Source: UBA1672 sp963977495
GTDB lineage: Bacteria; Pseudomonadota; Alphaproteobacteria; Micavibrionales; Micavibrionaceae
Direction: 5' to 3'
Assembly: GCA_963977495.1 (NCBI GenBank)
Contig: CAXBOT010000001.1
Coordinates: 682,001-746,000, forward strand
DNA: 64,000 nucleotides
Of this stretch, positions 25,317 to 34,489 are shown piece by piece (the stretch's first letter is position 1; every line of letters begins with the position of its first letter). The translations under genes and the position numbers were made by a program. The notes under the pieces are model-generated. The model saw only the letters and a list, made by a program, of their open reading frames with translations. It was not told the origin of the DNA and did not search any database.

Positions 25317-26752
25317 TCGATACACTTCACATCATGGCGGTTATGCCTGAAATTTTCCTCGCACTGACGGCTATGGGCTTTTTAATGGTCGGCGTTTTTC
25401 AAGGTAATAAAGCAACCGACGTTTTATGCTGGTCTGCCTCTTTCGCTTTTGTGATTGCCGCTTTCCTTATATTAAACGCACATTGGGACACGCAATTTGC
25501 GCTCAATAATATGCTGATCGTTGATCATTTTTCAAATGTCATGAAACTGATCATTTTGCTCGGCCTCATTGCTTCGCTCGGTTTGTCTATACAATATCTA
25601 TATCAAGAACGGATTGCCCGTTTTGAATACCCCGTCCTGCTTATGTTCGCCGGTATCGGCATGATGCTTATGGTTTCGGCCAATAACTTCTTGAGCCTTT
25701 ATATGTCGCTCGAGCTACAATCATTAAGCCTGTACATTCTCGCAGCATTCCATAGAAACTCATTAAAATCCGGCGAAGCCGCCGCGAAGTATTTCATACT
25801 CGGTGCTTTATCATCCGGTATGCTGCTCTTCGGTATATCCCTGATATATGGTTTCACAGGCAGTCTGGATTTCACAACCATTCAAACAACCTTGGAAGGC
25901 TTACAAGCCATCCCCCCCGGTTTCACTGTTGGTATGGTCTTTGTTCTTGCGGCGCTCGTCTTTAAAATATCCGCAGCCCCATTCCATATGTGGACGCCCG
26001 ATGTCTATCAGGGCGCACCAACCAGTGTCACTGCATTCCTTGCGCTTGTGCCTAAAGTCGCCGCCATGGCGCTTATCATCCGTTTATTATTTATGCCGTT
26101 TGCACCTGTTGAGGAGCAATGGATACAGATTTTGTATTTCGTATCTATCGCATCTTTATTGTTCGGCTCATTCGCGGCAATCGCACAGAAAAATATAAAA
26201 CGCTTATTTGCATATAGCTCTATCGGTAATATGGGTTACGCCCTTATCGGTTTGGTTGCAGGGACGGAGCTTGGTGTATCCTCTGTGATTATATTCATGC
26301 TGATTTACATGATCATGACCGCTGGATCATTCGCCGTTATCCTCTGTATGCGCCGCGATGGTATCGCCGTTGAGAACATCAATGATCTTGCCGGCCTGTC
26401 CAAAAACCAGCCTATTTTGGCCTATGTTATGGCAGCCCTCATGTTTTCCATGAGTGGTATTCCACCCCTTGCCGGCTTTTTTGGAAAGCTCTTCATTTTC
26501 AATGCCGCTATAGCAAGTGGGTATTATGTTCTGGCGGTTCTTGGGGTTTTGGCCTCGGTTGTTGCTGCGTTTTATTATTTGCGCATCATAAAAATCATGT
26601 TCTTCGACGAACCTGCAGATGCATTTGATAAAACCATCGGATTAGAAAAACGCCTTGTTTTGATTTTCTCATTGGCATTTATTCTGGGTTTTGTTTTCAA
26701 ACCGATGTTTGTACTCTCAATTGCAGAAACCGCTGCGCACTCGTTGTTTTAG
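25313..26752 (+). CDS. nuoN: NADH-quinone oxidoreductase subunit N
   Basis: NuoN (479 aa), the antiporter-like pump nearest the quinone module. Conserved parts are FLSLYMSLELQSLSLYILAA, FKISAAPFHMWTPDVYQGAP and the LFAYSSIGNMGYAL helix. Length is typical. It ends the nuo genes; birA follows 11 bp later, the order usual in alphaproteobacteria. Confidence 0.96.
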   Translation: MIDTLHIMAVMPEIFLALTAMGFLMVGVFQGNKATDVLCWSASFAFVIAAFLILNAHWDTQFALNNMLIVDHFSNVMKLIILLGLIASLGLSIQYLYQERIARFEYPVLLMFAGIGMMLMVSANNFLSLYMSLELQSLSLYILAAFHRNSLKSGEAAAKYFILGALSSGMLLFGISLIYGFTGSLDFTTIQTTLEGLQAIPPGFTVGMVFVLAALVFKISAAPFHMWTPDVYQGAPTSVTAFLALVPKVAAMALIIRLLFMPFAPVEEQWIQILYFVSIASLLFGSFAAIAQKNIKRLFAYSSIGNMGYALIGLVAGTELGVSSVIIFMLIYMIMTAGSFAVILCMRRDGIAVENINDLAGLSKNQPILAYVMAALMFSMSGIPPLAGFFGKLFIFNAAIASGYYVLAVLGVLASVVAAFYYLRIIKIMFFDEPADAFDKTIGLEKRLVLIFSLAFILGFVFKPMFVLSIAETAAHSLF

Positions 26753-26763
26753 GCTTTGGAACC

Positions 26764-27501
26764 ATGCCTATTGATTGGCTTATCAACGCGCATGAAACAC
26801 TGCCCAGCACACAAGACACGCTCAAAGAAGCACTGCTAAAAACCACCGGCCTCTCCGAAGGATATGTTGTGTCTACAACGCAGCAGACAAACGGCTATGG
26901 CCGTCACGGGCGATCATGGCAAGGTGAGGCGGGTAATGTCTATTTATCGTTTTTGCTGCGCCCTGAACAAACATCGACTAATGCCGCGCAGCTTTCCCTT
27001 GTGGTTGGCTTATCTCTGATCCAAACCATCAATACTCATGTACGCGCTGATACAAATCTGATTTTGAAATGGCCTAATGATGTTCTCATCGAGAATAAAA
27101 AATGTGCGGGCATTCTTATTGAGTCACATCAGAATAAAACAGAAGAGCATCCCGTTTTAATTGTCGGCATCGGCATCAACATCACAAATGCGCCTTTGGA
27201 GGTATCAACGCACCTGAACGCCCATACAGATGTTCCCCTGAATGCTCATACGTTTATGCATAAGTTTCTCGATATATTCTCTCAAGATTATAAGCAGTGG
27301 AGCCATGAGGGCTTTTCTTCGTTTCGAGATAGGTTTATAAAACAAACCTATGCCAAGGGTACGCCCATTGGCGTAAAGGTCGGCACGCACAAAATAACAG
27401 GTTTATTCCAAGATATTGATCTAAACGGCAATCTTGAAATACTCTGCGATGAAACAAAAAAAATCCGCAAAATAACATCAGGTGATGTTTTTTTAATGTG
27501 A
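26764..27501 (+). CDS. birA: Biotin--[acetyl-CoA-carboxylase] ligase
   Basis: A 245-residue biotin protein ligase that joins biotin to the carboxyl carrier protein via biotinyl-AMP. The ATP/biotin loop GRHGRSW is at 46-52 and the second motif KWPNDVLI at 102-109, followed by KCAGILIE. There is no N-terminal helix-turn-helix, so unlike E. coli BirA it cannot be a DNA-binding repressor. A small C-terminal SH3-like part is present (TGLFQDIDLNGNLEI). It sits between nuoN and coaX, as in many alphaproteobacteria. Confidence 0.93.
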   Translation: MPIDWLINAHETLPSTQDTLKEALLKTTGLSEGYVVSTTQQTNGYGRHGRSWQGEAGNVYLSFLLRPEQTSTNAAQLSLVVGLSLIQTINTHVRADTNLILKWPNDVLIENKKCAGILIESHQNKTEEHPVLIVGIGINITNAPLEVSTHLNAHTDVPLNAHTFMHKFLDIFSQDYKQWSHEGFSSFRDRFIKQTYAKGTPIGVKVGTHKITGLFQDIDLNGNLEILCDETKKIRKITSGDVFLM

Positions 27502-27541
27502 TATGCTGGCTAAATCATAATATTTAACAAAGAGTAACACG

Positions 27542-28303
27542 ATGCTATTAGCGATTGACGTTGGAAATACAAATACAGTTTTTGCAATATTCAAAGGAAA
27601 CAAACAGACCCATTCTTGGCGTTGTAAAACAGAAGGGGCACGCTCCGCAGATGAGTATGCAGTTTTTCTGAACCAGTTGTTTAATTTAGAAAACATTGAA
27701 TGGAAACATATTGAAAATGTCATCATAAGTTCGGTTGTTCCGGATTCTAATTTTCATCTTACGAAATTCTGTGAAAAATATTGCTCCACTGACCCGCTTT
27801 TTGTCGATTACCAATCTGCTGGTGTTATTGTTGATTTAGACCAACCCGAAGAAATTGGCGCTGACCGCTTGGTCAATGCCAGTGCCGTTATCGCGCATTA
27901 CCCTTTGCCTGCCGTGGTTGTCGACTTTGGCACAGCGACCACATTTGACATTATTGATGATGGGCACGTCTATCGCGGCGGCGTGATTGCACCGGGCATT
28001 CGCCTATCTATAGAAGCGCTGGTTCAAAAGGCCGCAAAACTGCCGAATGTTGGAGTTAGAAAACCACGCAAAGTTATTGGAAAAAACACACAATCGGCTA
28101 TGCATTCAGGCATCTATTGGGGCTATATTGGTTTGATCGAAAAAATCCTTGATAACATCAAGGATGAACTGGGCACAAAACCCTATGTCATCGCGACTGG
28201 CGGCTTAGCGCCCTTATATGCCGAAAGCACCGACCATATCGACATCGTCGATGATAATTTAATTTTCAAAGGTCTTTTTGAAATCTACAAAAAACAGAAG
28301 TAA
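27542..28303 (+). CDS. coaX: Type III pantothenate kinase
   Basis: CoaX (253 aa) phosphorylates pantothenate, the first step of CoA synthesis, and differs from CoaA in being feedback-insensitive. The ASKHA-fold motifs are clear: DVGNTNT at 6-12, EEIGADRLVNA at 104-113, DFGTATTFDII near 128-138 and GGVIAPGI near 146-153. Length is typical (about 255). It lies 11 bp before rnj. Confidence 0.95.
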   Translation: MLLAIDVGNTNTVFAIFKGNKQTHSWRCKTEGARSADEYAVFLNQLFNLENIEWKHIENVIISSVVPDSNFHLTKFCEKYCSTDPLFVDYQSAGVIVDLDQPEEIGADRLVNASAVIAHYPLPAVVVDFGTATTFDIIDDGHVYRGGVIAPGIRLSIEALVQKAAKLPNVGVRKPRKVIGKNTQSAMHSGIYWGYIGLIEKILDNIKDELGTKPYVIATGGLAPLYAESTDHIDIVDDNLIFKGLFEIYKKQK

Positions 28304-28314
28304 CGAACTCAGTC

Positions 28315-29985
28315 ATGCATAACATTTTCAAATCAAATGAATTTTATTTCGTCCCCTTGGGCGGAAGCGAAGAATTCGGCGCTAACCTAAATCTCTATGT
28401 TTGCAATGATGAATTTCTTGCCATCGATTGCGGTATTGGTTTCGCCGATGAACGCTATCCGGGGATTGACCTTCTTTTACCCGACCCTTGGTTATTGGAT
28501 AAGAACAAAGATAAACTCAAAGGGCTTGTCATTACGCATGCCCACGAAGATCACATCGGCGCCGTAGCCTATTTATGGGAGCGCTTTGAATGTCCGATTT
28601 ACACCACCCGCTTTACCGCCGCCGTTCTGCGCAAAAAATTTGAGCAAGCGGGCGTTGATGGCGCAATAATCCACATCATTGATTTAAATAAAACGTTTCA
28701 GCTTGGTGCGTTTTCACTGGATTTCATTCCCGTGTCACACTCTGTCCCTGATAGTTTTTCTGTGTTCATACAAACCCCGCATGGCAATGTCCTGCATAGT
28801 GGCGACTGGAACCTCGACCCTGCGCCAGTTACTGGCCTCAAGACAGAGGAAAGCGCCTTTCGCGCGATTGGAGAGAAAAACGTCATTGCCTATGTTGGTG
28901 ATTCAACAAACGCGCAGGTCAATGGTTATTCAGGATCAGAAGCCGATACCGCGAAGGGTCTGATAAAGGAATTCAAAAAATGTAAGGGCAAAATCGCCGT
29001 TACGACCTTCTCATCCAATATCGGGCGTATGATCAGCATCGCCCGCGCCGCGCAAGATGTCGGACGCAGCGTAGTTCTCATCGGGCGCTCTTTGCACCGC
29101 ATGGTTGGCTGCGCCCATGAATGCGGCTTGATGAATGATATTCCTGACTTTCTCACCGAAGATGATCTTGGACATATTGCCGATGAAAATCTGGTGCTTA
29201 TCGTTACTGGGTCACAGGGTGAACATCGTGCAGCTCTGGCCAAAATTGCACGCGGGGAATACCGCTCCGTTTCTTTGAATAAGGGCGATACAGTGATTTT
29301 TTCCGCCCGCGCCATTCCGGGAAACGAGCGGAGCATTAACGCCGTTAAAAATAATCTCAGCGCGGCAGGTGTGCGCATCATCACACCAAAAGACACGAAA
29401 AACACGATACATGTATCCGGTCACCCTTGCAGGGATGAGATTTCCGAGATGTTGCAATGGGTGAAACCAGCCTGTGTTATTCCTGTGCATGGGGAACGCC
29501 TGCAGCTCGATGCTCAATCTAAACTCGCGCAAGAATGCCAGATAAAAAGCACCGTGGTTCCCAATAACGGATCAGTGATCCGACTTGCACCGGGTGCACC
29601 GACAGTTGTCGATCACGTGAAAACAGGGCTGCTGGCGGTTGATATGGCACGCATTATTCCAGTGAACCATCAATCCATCACCGCAAGACGCAAGCTGCAA
29701 TATTCAGGAACGGTTCATGCGTCATTGGTTTTAGATCAAGATTTAAACATCCTTGGGCACATTAAAATTGATACGGTTGGTTTAAGCTGTGAGCGCAGTG
29801 ACGATTGCATCATACAAGACCTCGAAGAACATATTGAAGACGTTCTGGACACTCTGGATGAAGACATCATCCATGATGAAGATAAAATTGCCGAAACCAT
29901 TCGTATTTCAATGCGGCGCTACGTATCGGATATGCTCAGGCTAAAACCAAAAACGACTGTGCATGTTACGTGCCTTAAAATCTAA
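28315..29985 (+). CDS. rnj: Ribonuclease J
   Basis: RNase J (556 aa) is a metallo-beta-lactamase/beta-CASP ribonuclease with endo- and 5'-exonuclease activity in mRNA decay and rRNA maturation. The zinc motif HAHEDH is at residues 75-80, with later VSHSVPDS, HSGDWNLDP, the beta-CASP region (TFSSNIGRM) and the conserved VSGHPCRDEI and VIPVHGE. The C-terminal domain is present and length is normal. Followed by an AAGGAG site for the DUF1467 gene. The rnj-DUF1467-proS order is common in alphaproteobacteria. Confidence 0.95.
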   Translation: MHNIFKSNEFYFVPLGGSEEFGANLNLYVCNDEFLAIDCGIGFADERYPGIDLLLPDPWLLDKNKDKLKGLVITHAHEDHIGAVAYLWERFECPIYTTRFTAAVLRKKFEQAGVDGAIIHIIDLNKTFQLGAFSLDFIPVSHSVPDSFSVFIQTPHGNVLHSGDWNLDPAPVTGLKTEESAFRAIGEKNVIAYVGDSTNAQVNGYSGSEADTAKGLIKEFKKCKGKIAVTTFSSNIGRMISIARAAQDVGRSVVLIGRSLHRMVGCAHECGLMNDIPDFLTEDDLGHIADENLVLIVTGSQGEHRAALAKIARGEYRSVSLNKGDTVIFSARAIPGNERSINAVKNNLSAAGVRIITPKDTKNTIHVSGHPCRDEISEMLQWVKPACVIPVHGERLQLDAQSKLAQECQIKSTVVPNNGSVIRLAPGAPTVVDHVKTGLLAVDMARIIPVNHQSITARRKLQYSGTVHASLVLDQDLNILGHIKIDTVGLSCERSDDCIIQDLEEHIEDVLDTLDEDIIHDEDKIAETIRISMRRYVSDMLRLKPKTTVHVTCLKI

Positions 29986-30000
29986 ATAAGGAGTCATCAA

Positions 30001-30264
30001 ATGCAACCGCTCTCCGCTATCGTCATTTTCATCGTCATTTGGTGGACTGTGATTTTCTGCGTTTTGCCCTATGGTCTATCCACAACACTGGAAGAACCCG
30101 AGGAGGGCGAAGACTATATCGCCCCCGGCGCGCCGAAAAACGTGAACATGAAAAAGAAGCTTCTGGCCACAACAATTATTGCAGCCATAATTTGGGTTAT
30201 TGTGTATCTTATCATTCAATCCGATGTCATTGATTTCAGGGATATCACAGACACAATGGAGTAG
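30001..30264 (+). CDS. DUF1467-family small membrane protein
   Basis: An 87-residue protein with two membrane helices (about 4-26 and 52-74) joined by an acidic, proline-containing loop (EEPEEGEDYIAPGAPKN). The WWTVIFCVLPYG start and the GAP motif are typical of DUF1467, a family found mainly in alphaproteobacteria next to proS. No function is known. AAGGAG at 29988-29993 gives a good ribosome binding site. Confidence 0.85.
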   Translation: MQPLSAIVIFIVIWWTVIFCVLPYGLSTTLEEPEEGEDYIAPGAPKNVNMKKKLLATTIIAAIIWVIVYLIIQSDVIDFRDITDTME

Positions 30265-30267
30265 GGC

Positions 30268-30795
30268 ATGCCCAGACTTGTTTTGTTCGTTATGTTTATC
30301 GGCCTGTTGACGTTATCAACACACGGCTCTGCCGCAAGCGAGGATATTGATACCTTATGCCGCACCGCTGAACATTACAGTGCCCGTTCCGCGCCAGTCG
30401 GAGCAGAGTATGTGCCGGGCGTTGATGTCCACGGAAAGGCCGTTGCCTCCGCCGATATCAATGAAAGCCCCCAATCACTACACAACCCGATTATCATCCC
30501 CATTGAGCTTAACCTTGCGCAGCGCTATGGCTTGAATTTACCTTTGGGTATCGAGCTAAAACCAACCGTTGCAGACATCAAAATATTCGATAACGGTCAT
30601 ATTCAATATAACGGCGTCGATATATCTGACCAGATAGAAACCGTTTGTGAAAACCGCAAAGCCGAGCATAAAAAAATTCAATCCAATCAAACAGAACAGC
30701 ATGGACATGAAAGCAGTGATCCCGTACTCTCTAGCGATAAAATTGAAGGGCAGTATCCAGATGATAAACAAGATCGCCCGCACTATAATGACTGA
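30268..30795 (+). CDS. Exported protein of unknown function
   Basis: A 175-residue protein with a clear signal peptide (hydrophobic MPRLVLFVMFIGLLTL, probable cleavage after GSAAS near residue 24). The mature part has YVPGVDVHGKAVASADI and a region about the N-terminus of an IPIELNLAQRYGL segment, then a hydrophilic tail rich in Gln, His and Asp. It is presumably periplasmic. It lies 3 bp after the DUF1467 gene and 16 bp before proS. I know no function. Confidence 0.6.
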   Translation: MPRLVLFVMFIGLLTLSTHGSAASEDIDTLCRTAEHYSARSAPVGAEYVPGVDVHGKAVASADINESPQSLHNPIIIPIELNLAQRYGLNLPLGIELKPTVADIKIFDNGHIQYNGVDISDQIETVCENRKAEHKKIQSNQTEQHGHESSDPVLSSDKIEGQYPDDKQDRPHYND

Positions 30796-30811
30796 TATTT
30801 TGGAGTAAAAA

Positions 30812-32260
30812 ATGGGTAAACAACCAAGAACTGCCATTACACCTACGCGCGAGGATAACTTCGCTGAATGGTATCAACAGGTTATCAAGGCCGCCGATAT
30901 GGCGGAAAATTCACCTGTGCGCGGTTGTATGATTATCAAGCCTTATGGTTTTGCCATTTGGGAAAACATGCAAAATACGTTTGACCCATGGCTCAAAGAA
31001 TATGGCGTTCAGAATGCAAGCTTCCCGCTTTTAATCCCCTTATCCTTTCTTGAAAAAGAAGCAGAGCATATTGACGGTTTTGCCAAGGAATGCGCCGTGG
31101 TTACGCACCACAGGCTAGAAGTCGGTGAAAATGGCCTTGTGCCCGCGGGTAAGCTGGAAGAGCCTTATGTCGTGCGCCCAACATCTGAAACCATTATTGG
31201 CGATGCGATGTCGCGCTGGATTCAATCTTATCGTGATTTACCGATGAAGCTGAACCAATGGGGCAATGTGATGCGTTGGGAAATGCGTACGCGTATGTTC
31301 CTGCGTACCTCTGAATTTTTCTGGCATGAAGGGCATAACGCGTTCGAAACCCCCGAAGAGGCAAAAGAAGATTGCCTGACCATTTTGGATATGTACGAGA
31401 AATTCTTTAAAGAACATTTGGCGTTTAGCGGATATAAAGGCGTCAAAACACCCGAAGAACGCTTCCCCGGCGCAAAAGAAACATATGCGTTTGAATCCAT
31501 TATGCAAGATGGTAAAGCTCTGCAAGCCGCAACAACACATGATTTGGGGCAAACATTCTCACGCAGTTGTGGGATTAATTTCCAAGGCCGCAGTGAAAAA
31601 GAAGAATTTGCCTATACGACAAGCTGGGCATTCAGCACACGCGCCATTGGTGGCATGATTATGATCCATGGTGATGATGACGGCATGGTGATGCCGCCGC
31701 GCATCGCACCACAGCAAATCGTTATCTTGCCTGTCGTTAAAAATATTGACGAAGACGGTGGCATTTTTGACTTTGCACAAAAGATGGTCGATGAGCTGAA
31801 AAAACAGGGCTTACACGCCCATATCGATAAACGCGACATGCGCACCCCCGATAAAATGTGGGATGCCATTAAGAAGGGGATTCCTCTGCGCGTTGAAATC
31901 GGTAATCGCGAACTGGAAAATAAAGAAGTGACCTTTGTTCGCCGCGATCTTGGCCGCCCGTCAAAAGAAACAATCTCTGCCGATGCATTTGTTGAGCGCG
32001 CGCAAGGTTTGCTCGATCAAATCCATGACACCATGCTTGAACGCTCCGAAACCTTCCGCGATGAACACACAGTAAACGGTACAACCTTATCTGATATTGA
32101 TGATTTCTTTAAGGCAGATCGTATTGGCTTGGTCAGAGTGCCCGTTGCACTTTTAAATGATGACAAGCTGGAAGCGGTCATGAAAGCACACGCATTATCA
32201 ACACGCTGTATGCCCTTTGAAGATGAAGGACAAAAAGTTTTAATTGGGAAAGCTTACTAA
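30812..32260 (+). CDS. proS: Prolyl-tRNA synthetase, archaeal/eukaryotic type
   Basis: A 482-residue class II synthetase that charges tRNA-Pro. RPTSET is at 122-127, motif 2 runs through VMRWEMRTRMFLRTSEFFWHEGHNAF, and motif 3 includes GGMIMIHGDDDGMVMPPRIAP. These segments, and the C-terminal end in tyrosine after a long extra domain, belong to the archaeal/eukaryotic ProRS type, not to the bacterial type (about 440 aa in alphaproteobacteria) that normally sits at this place. The locus is otherwise standard. Function is not in doubt; origin by transfer is inference. Confidence 0.93.
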   Translation: MGKQPRTAITPTREDNFAEWYQQVIKAADMAENSPVRGCMIIKPYGFAIWENMQNTFDPWLKEYGVQNASFPLLIPLSFLEKEAEHIDGFAKECAVVTHHRLEVGENGLVPAGKLEEPYVVRPTSETIIGDAMSRWIQSYRDLPMKLNQWGNVMRWEMRTRMFLRTSEFFWHEGHNAFETPEEAKEDCLTILDMYEKFFKEHLAFSGYKGVKTPEERFPGAKETYAFESIMQDGKALQAATTHDLGQTFSRSCGINFQGRSEKEEFAYTTSWAFSTRAIGGMIMIHGDDDGMVMPPRIAPQQIVILPVVKNIDEDGGIFDFAQKMVDELKKQGLHAHIDKRDMRTPDKMWDAIKKGIPLRVEIGNRELENKEVTFVRRDLGRPSKETISADAFVERAQGLLDQIHDTMLERSETFRDEHTVNGTTLSDIDDFFKADRIGLVRVPVALLNDDKLEAVMKAHALSTRCMPFEDEGQKVLIGKAY

Positions 32261-32265
32261 CGATC

Positions 32266-33507
32266 ATGGTATCAAAGTTTGAACGTACCGTTGCATGGCG
32301 TTATTTGCGCTCTAAAAAGGCAGAAGGCTTTGTGTCTGTTATTGCCGGTTTTTCGTTCGCGGGTATTATGCTGGGCGTGGCAACACTGATTATCGTGATG
32401 AGCGTTATGAATGGCTTCAGACAAGAGTTATTCAGCCGCATCCTCGGCCTTGGCGGACATATGAATGTCTATTCACAGGCAGGTGCGCTTTATGATTACA
32501 ACGATATCTCCACCACCATACAGGCCGTCCAAGGTGTCAAAAACGTAACGCCAATCATTGAGGGGCAAACATTACTATCCTATCGCACCGCCGCGACAGG
32601 CGTTATGGTGCGCGGCATTTCACAAGCCGACTTCGCCATGCGTGATACATTATATAATGGGATCATAGAAGGCGAGCTTGAAAATTTCAGGGACTATAAA
32701 ATCGCAATCGGCACAGTGTTAGCCCAAAAATTCCATATCGGAATAGGGGATAAAGTAACCCTGACGTCTCCGGTTCTTAAAACAACCCCATTCGGAACAG
32801 TGCCAACGCAGCGCACATTTGAGGTCGGCATGATTTTCGATGTCGAAATGTATGAATATAACAGCGGCTTTGTCTTTATGCCTCTGCCCGCCGCACAAAA
32901 GTTTTTTCAACTCAAGAGTAGTGTCAGTTCTATTGAAATATTCTTAAGCCATCCCGAACAACTCGACCGTATCCGCAAGGAAATCGAGATCGAATTAAAC
33001 GGACGCGCCTCAATTTATGATTGGCGCGATATGAATAAAAGCTTCTTCAATGCATTGAATGTAGAGAGGAATGTCATGTTCTTGATCTTGAGCATGATTA
33101 TTCTGGTCGCGGCGTTTAACATTATTTCCTCGATGATTATGTTGGTCAAAGACAAAGGACACGATATCGCCATCATGCGAACGATGGGCGCGACGCGCGG
33201 CAACATGATGCGTATTTTTATGCTGACAGGAGCGAGCATCGGCTTTATCGGAACGATTGTCGGGGCGCTTATCGGCATCACCTTTGCCATGAATATCGAA
33301 ACCGTACGTGAAATTCTGGAAACCATCACAGGGGCATCTTTGTGGGATGCAGAAATTCGTTTCTTATCCGAAGTCCCTGCAGAAATTGACTGGAACGAAG
33401 TGCTGACCGTCTTGGCTATGGCTTTTTCACTCTCGATTATTGCCACAATTTATCCGGCTTGGCGCGCCGCACGTTTAGATCCAGTGGAGGCTTTACGCTA
33501 TGAGTAG
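32266..33507 (+). CDS. lolC: Lipoprotein-releasing system permease LolC/LolE
   Basis: A 413-residue inner membrane protein with four helices: one N-terminal (AGIMLGVATLIIVMSVMNGF), a large periplasmic domain, then three C-terminal helices. The N-terminus FERTVAWRYLRSKKAEGF and the FtsX-like end with DIAIMRTMGATRGNMMRIF are typical. With LolD it extracts mature lipoproteins from the inner membrane and passes them to LolA. A single permease gene is present, as usual in alphaproteobacteria, probably acting as a homodimer. Confidence 0.93.
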   Translation: MVSKFERTVAWRYLRSKKAEGFVSVIAGFSFAGIMLGVATLIIVMSVMNGFRQELFSRILGLGGHMNVYSQAGALYDYNDISTTIQAVQGVKNVTPIIEGQTLLSYRTAATGVMVRGISQADFAMRDTLYNGIIEGELENFRDYKIAIGTVLAQKFHIGIGDKVTLTSPVLKTTPFGTVPTQRTFEVGMIFDVEMYEYNSGFVFMPLPAAQKFFQLKSSVSSIEIFLSHPEQLDRIRKEIEIELNGRASIYDWRDMNKSFFNALNVERNVMFLILSMIILVAAFNIISSMIMLVKDKGHDIAIMRTMGATRGNMMRIFMLTGASIGFIGTIVGALIGITFAMNIETVREILETITGASLWDAEIRFLSEVPAEIDWNEVLTVLAMAFSLSIIATIYPAWRAARLDPVEALRYE

Positions 33508-33546
33508 CACGCAACTTTGCTGTTACCATAGCCTTACGATTGAATT

Positions 33547-34443
33547 ATGGGCGTTAGTTTAATGGAAATATTCGAGAAATACAGTTTCCCCAATGCGGCT
33601 ATCCCGCGGGAGGACTATCATATCCCTGCGCCCAATTCCAAAAAATACGCAGAAGTTGAAGAAACGCCTTTGGAAGATGCTCATTTTTATTTTGATGATG
33701 AAGATGACGACGATCTGGATGATGACCTTCTGGACGATGACGAAGATGAACCTTTGGTTGATGAGGGGCAATTGGTTCTCATGGTGCGCGGCTTAAACAA
33801 AGTTTATAAACAAGGCTCGAACACCCTCAACATTTTAAACAATGTCGATTTACGTCTTTATTCCGGTGAGATTTGCGCCCTCGTCGGGCCAAGCGGATCG
33901 GGGAAATCGACGCTTCTGCATATTTTAGGATTGCTCGATTCACCAACATCCGGCCAAATTCTAATGGATGAACAAGACGTATCGAGACTATCAGAACGTA
34001 CGCGCACAAAATTACGTAGCCAACATATTGGTTTTGTTTATCAATTCCATCACTTGTTACCGGAATTCAGCGCGCTGGAAAATGTAGCACTGGCGCAAAT
34101 TATTGCAGGGAAAAAACCGGAAGAAGCCAACGAAAAAGCCGAAGAGTTATTGGTACAATTAGGATTAGCCGATCGCTTGAAACATAGACCTGCAACATTA
34201 TCGGGCGGTGAACAACAACGCGTGGCTATTGCGCGCGCACTTGTCAATGATCCCTATCTTTTATTTGCCGATGAGCCAACGGGAAATCTTGACCCCGAAA
34301 CATCCGAAGAAGTGTTCGACATGCTGCTCAACCTTGTGCGCAAACGCGGCGTTGGCGCACTGATCGCTACGCATAATATTAAACTCGCCCATGAAATGGA
34401 TCGGATTTTAGAAGTTAAATCTGGACGAATTTTGCCCTATTAA
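33547..34443 (+). CDS. lolD: Lipoprotein-releasing system ATPase LolD with acidic N-terminal extension
   Basis: An ABC ATPase of 298 residues; the usual length is about 225-235. The core is normal: Walker A GPSGSGKST at 114-122, Q-loop VYQFHHLLPEF, signature LSGGEQQRVAIARAL, Walker B LLFADEPTGNLD. Ahead of it are about 75 extra residues, with an almost uninterrupted Asp/Glu run at about 50-69. The exact start is uncertain: ATG at 33547 or at 33562. The extension is in frame with no stop between, so it is part of the gene unless translation starts at Met79. Pairs with LolC. Confidence 0.92.
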   Translation: MGVSLMEIFEKYSFPNAAIPREDYHIPAPNSKKYAEVEETPLEDAHFYFDDEDDDDLDDDLLDDDEDEPLVDEGQLVLMVRGLNKVYKQGSNTLNILNNVDLRLYSGEICALVGPSGSGKSTLLHILGLLDSPTSGQILMDEQDVSRLSERTRTKLRSQHIGFVYQFHHLLPEFSALENVALAQIIAGKKPEEANEKAEELLVQLGLADRLKHRPATLSGGEQQRVAIARALVNDPYLLFADEPTGNLDPETSEEVFDMLLNLVRKRGVGALIATHNIKLAHEMDRILEVKSGRILPY

Positions 34444-34489
34444 TATTTGAGATGGATATTCACCCCGTTTCTTTGCTAAGTTTCTATTT

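Noticed and set aside
33500..33562. A 20-codon frame overlapping the lolC stop and ending at the lolD start region
   Set aside because: No ribosome binding site or conserved feature; such short frames arise by chance.
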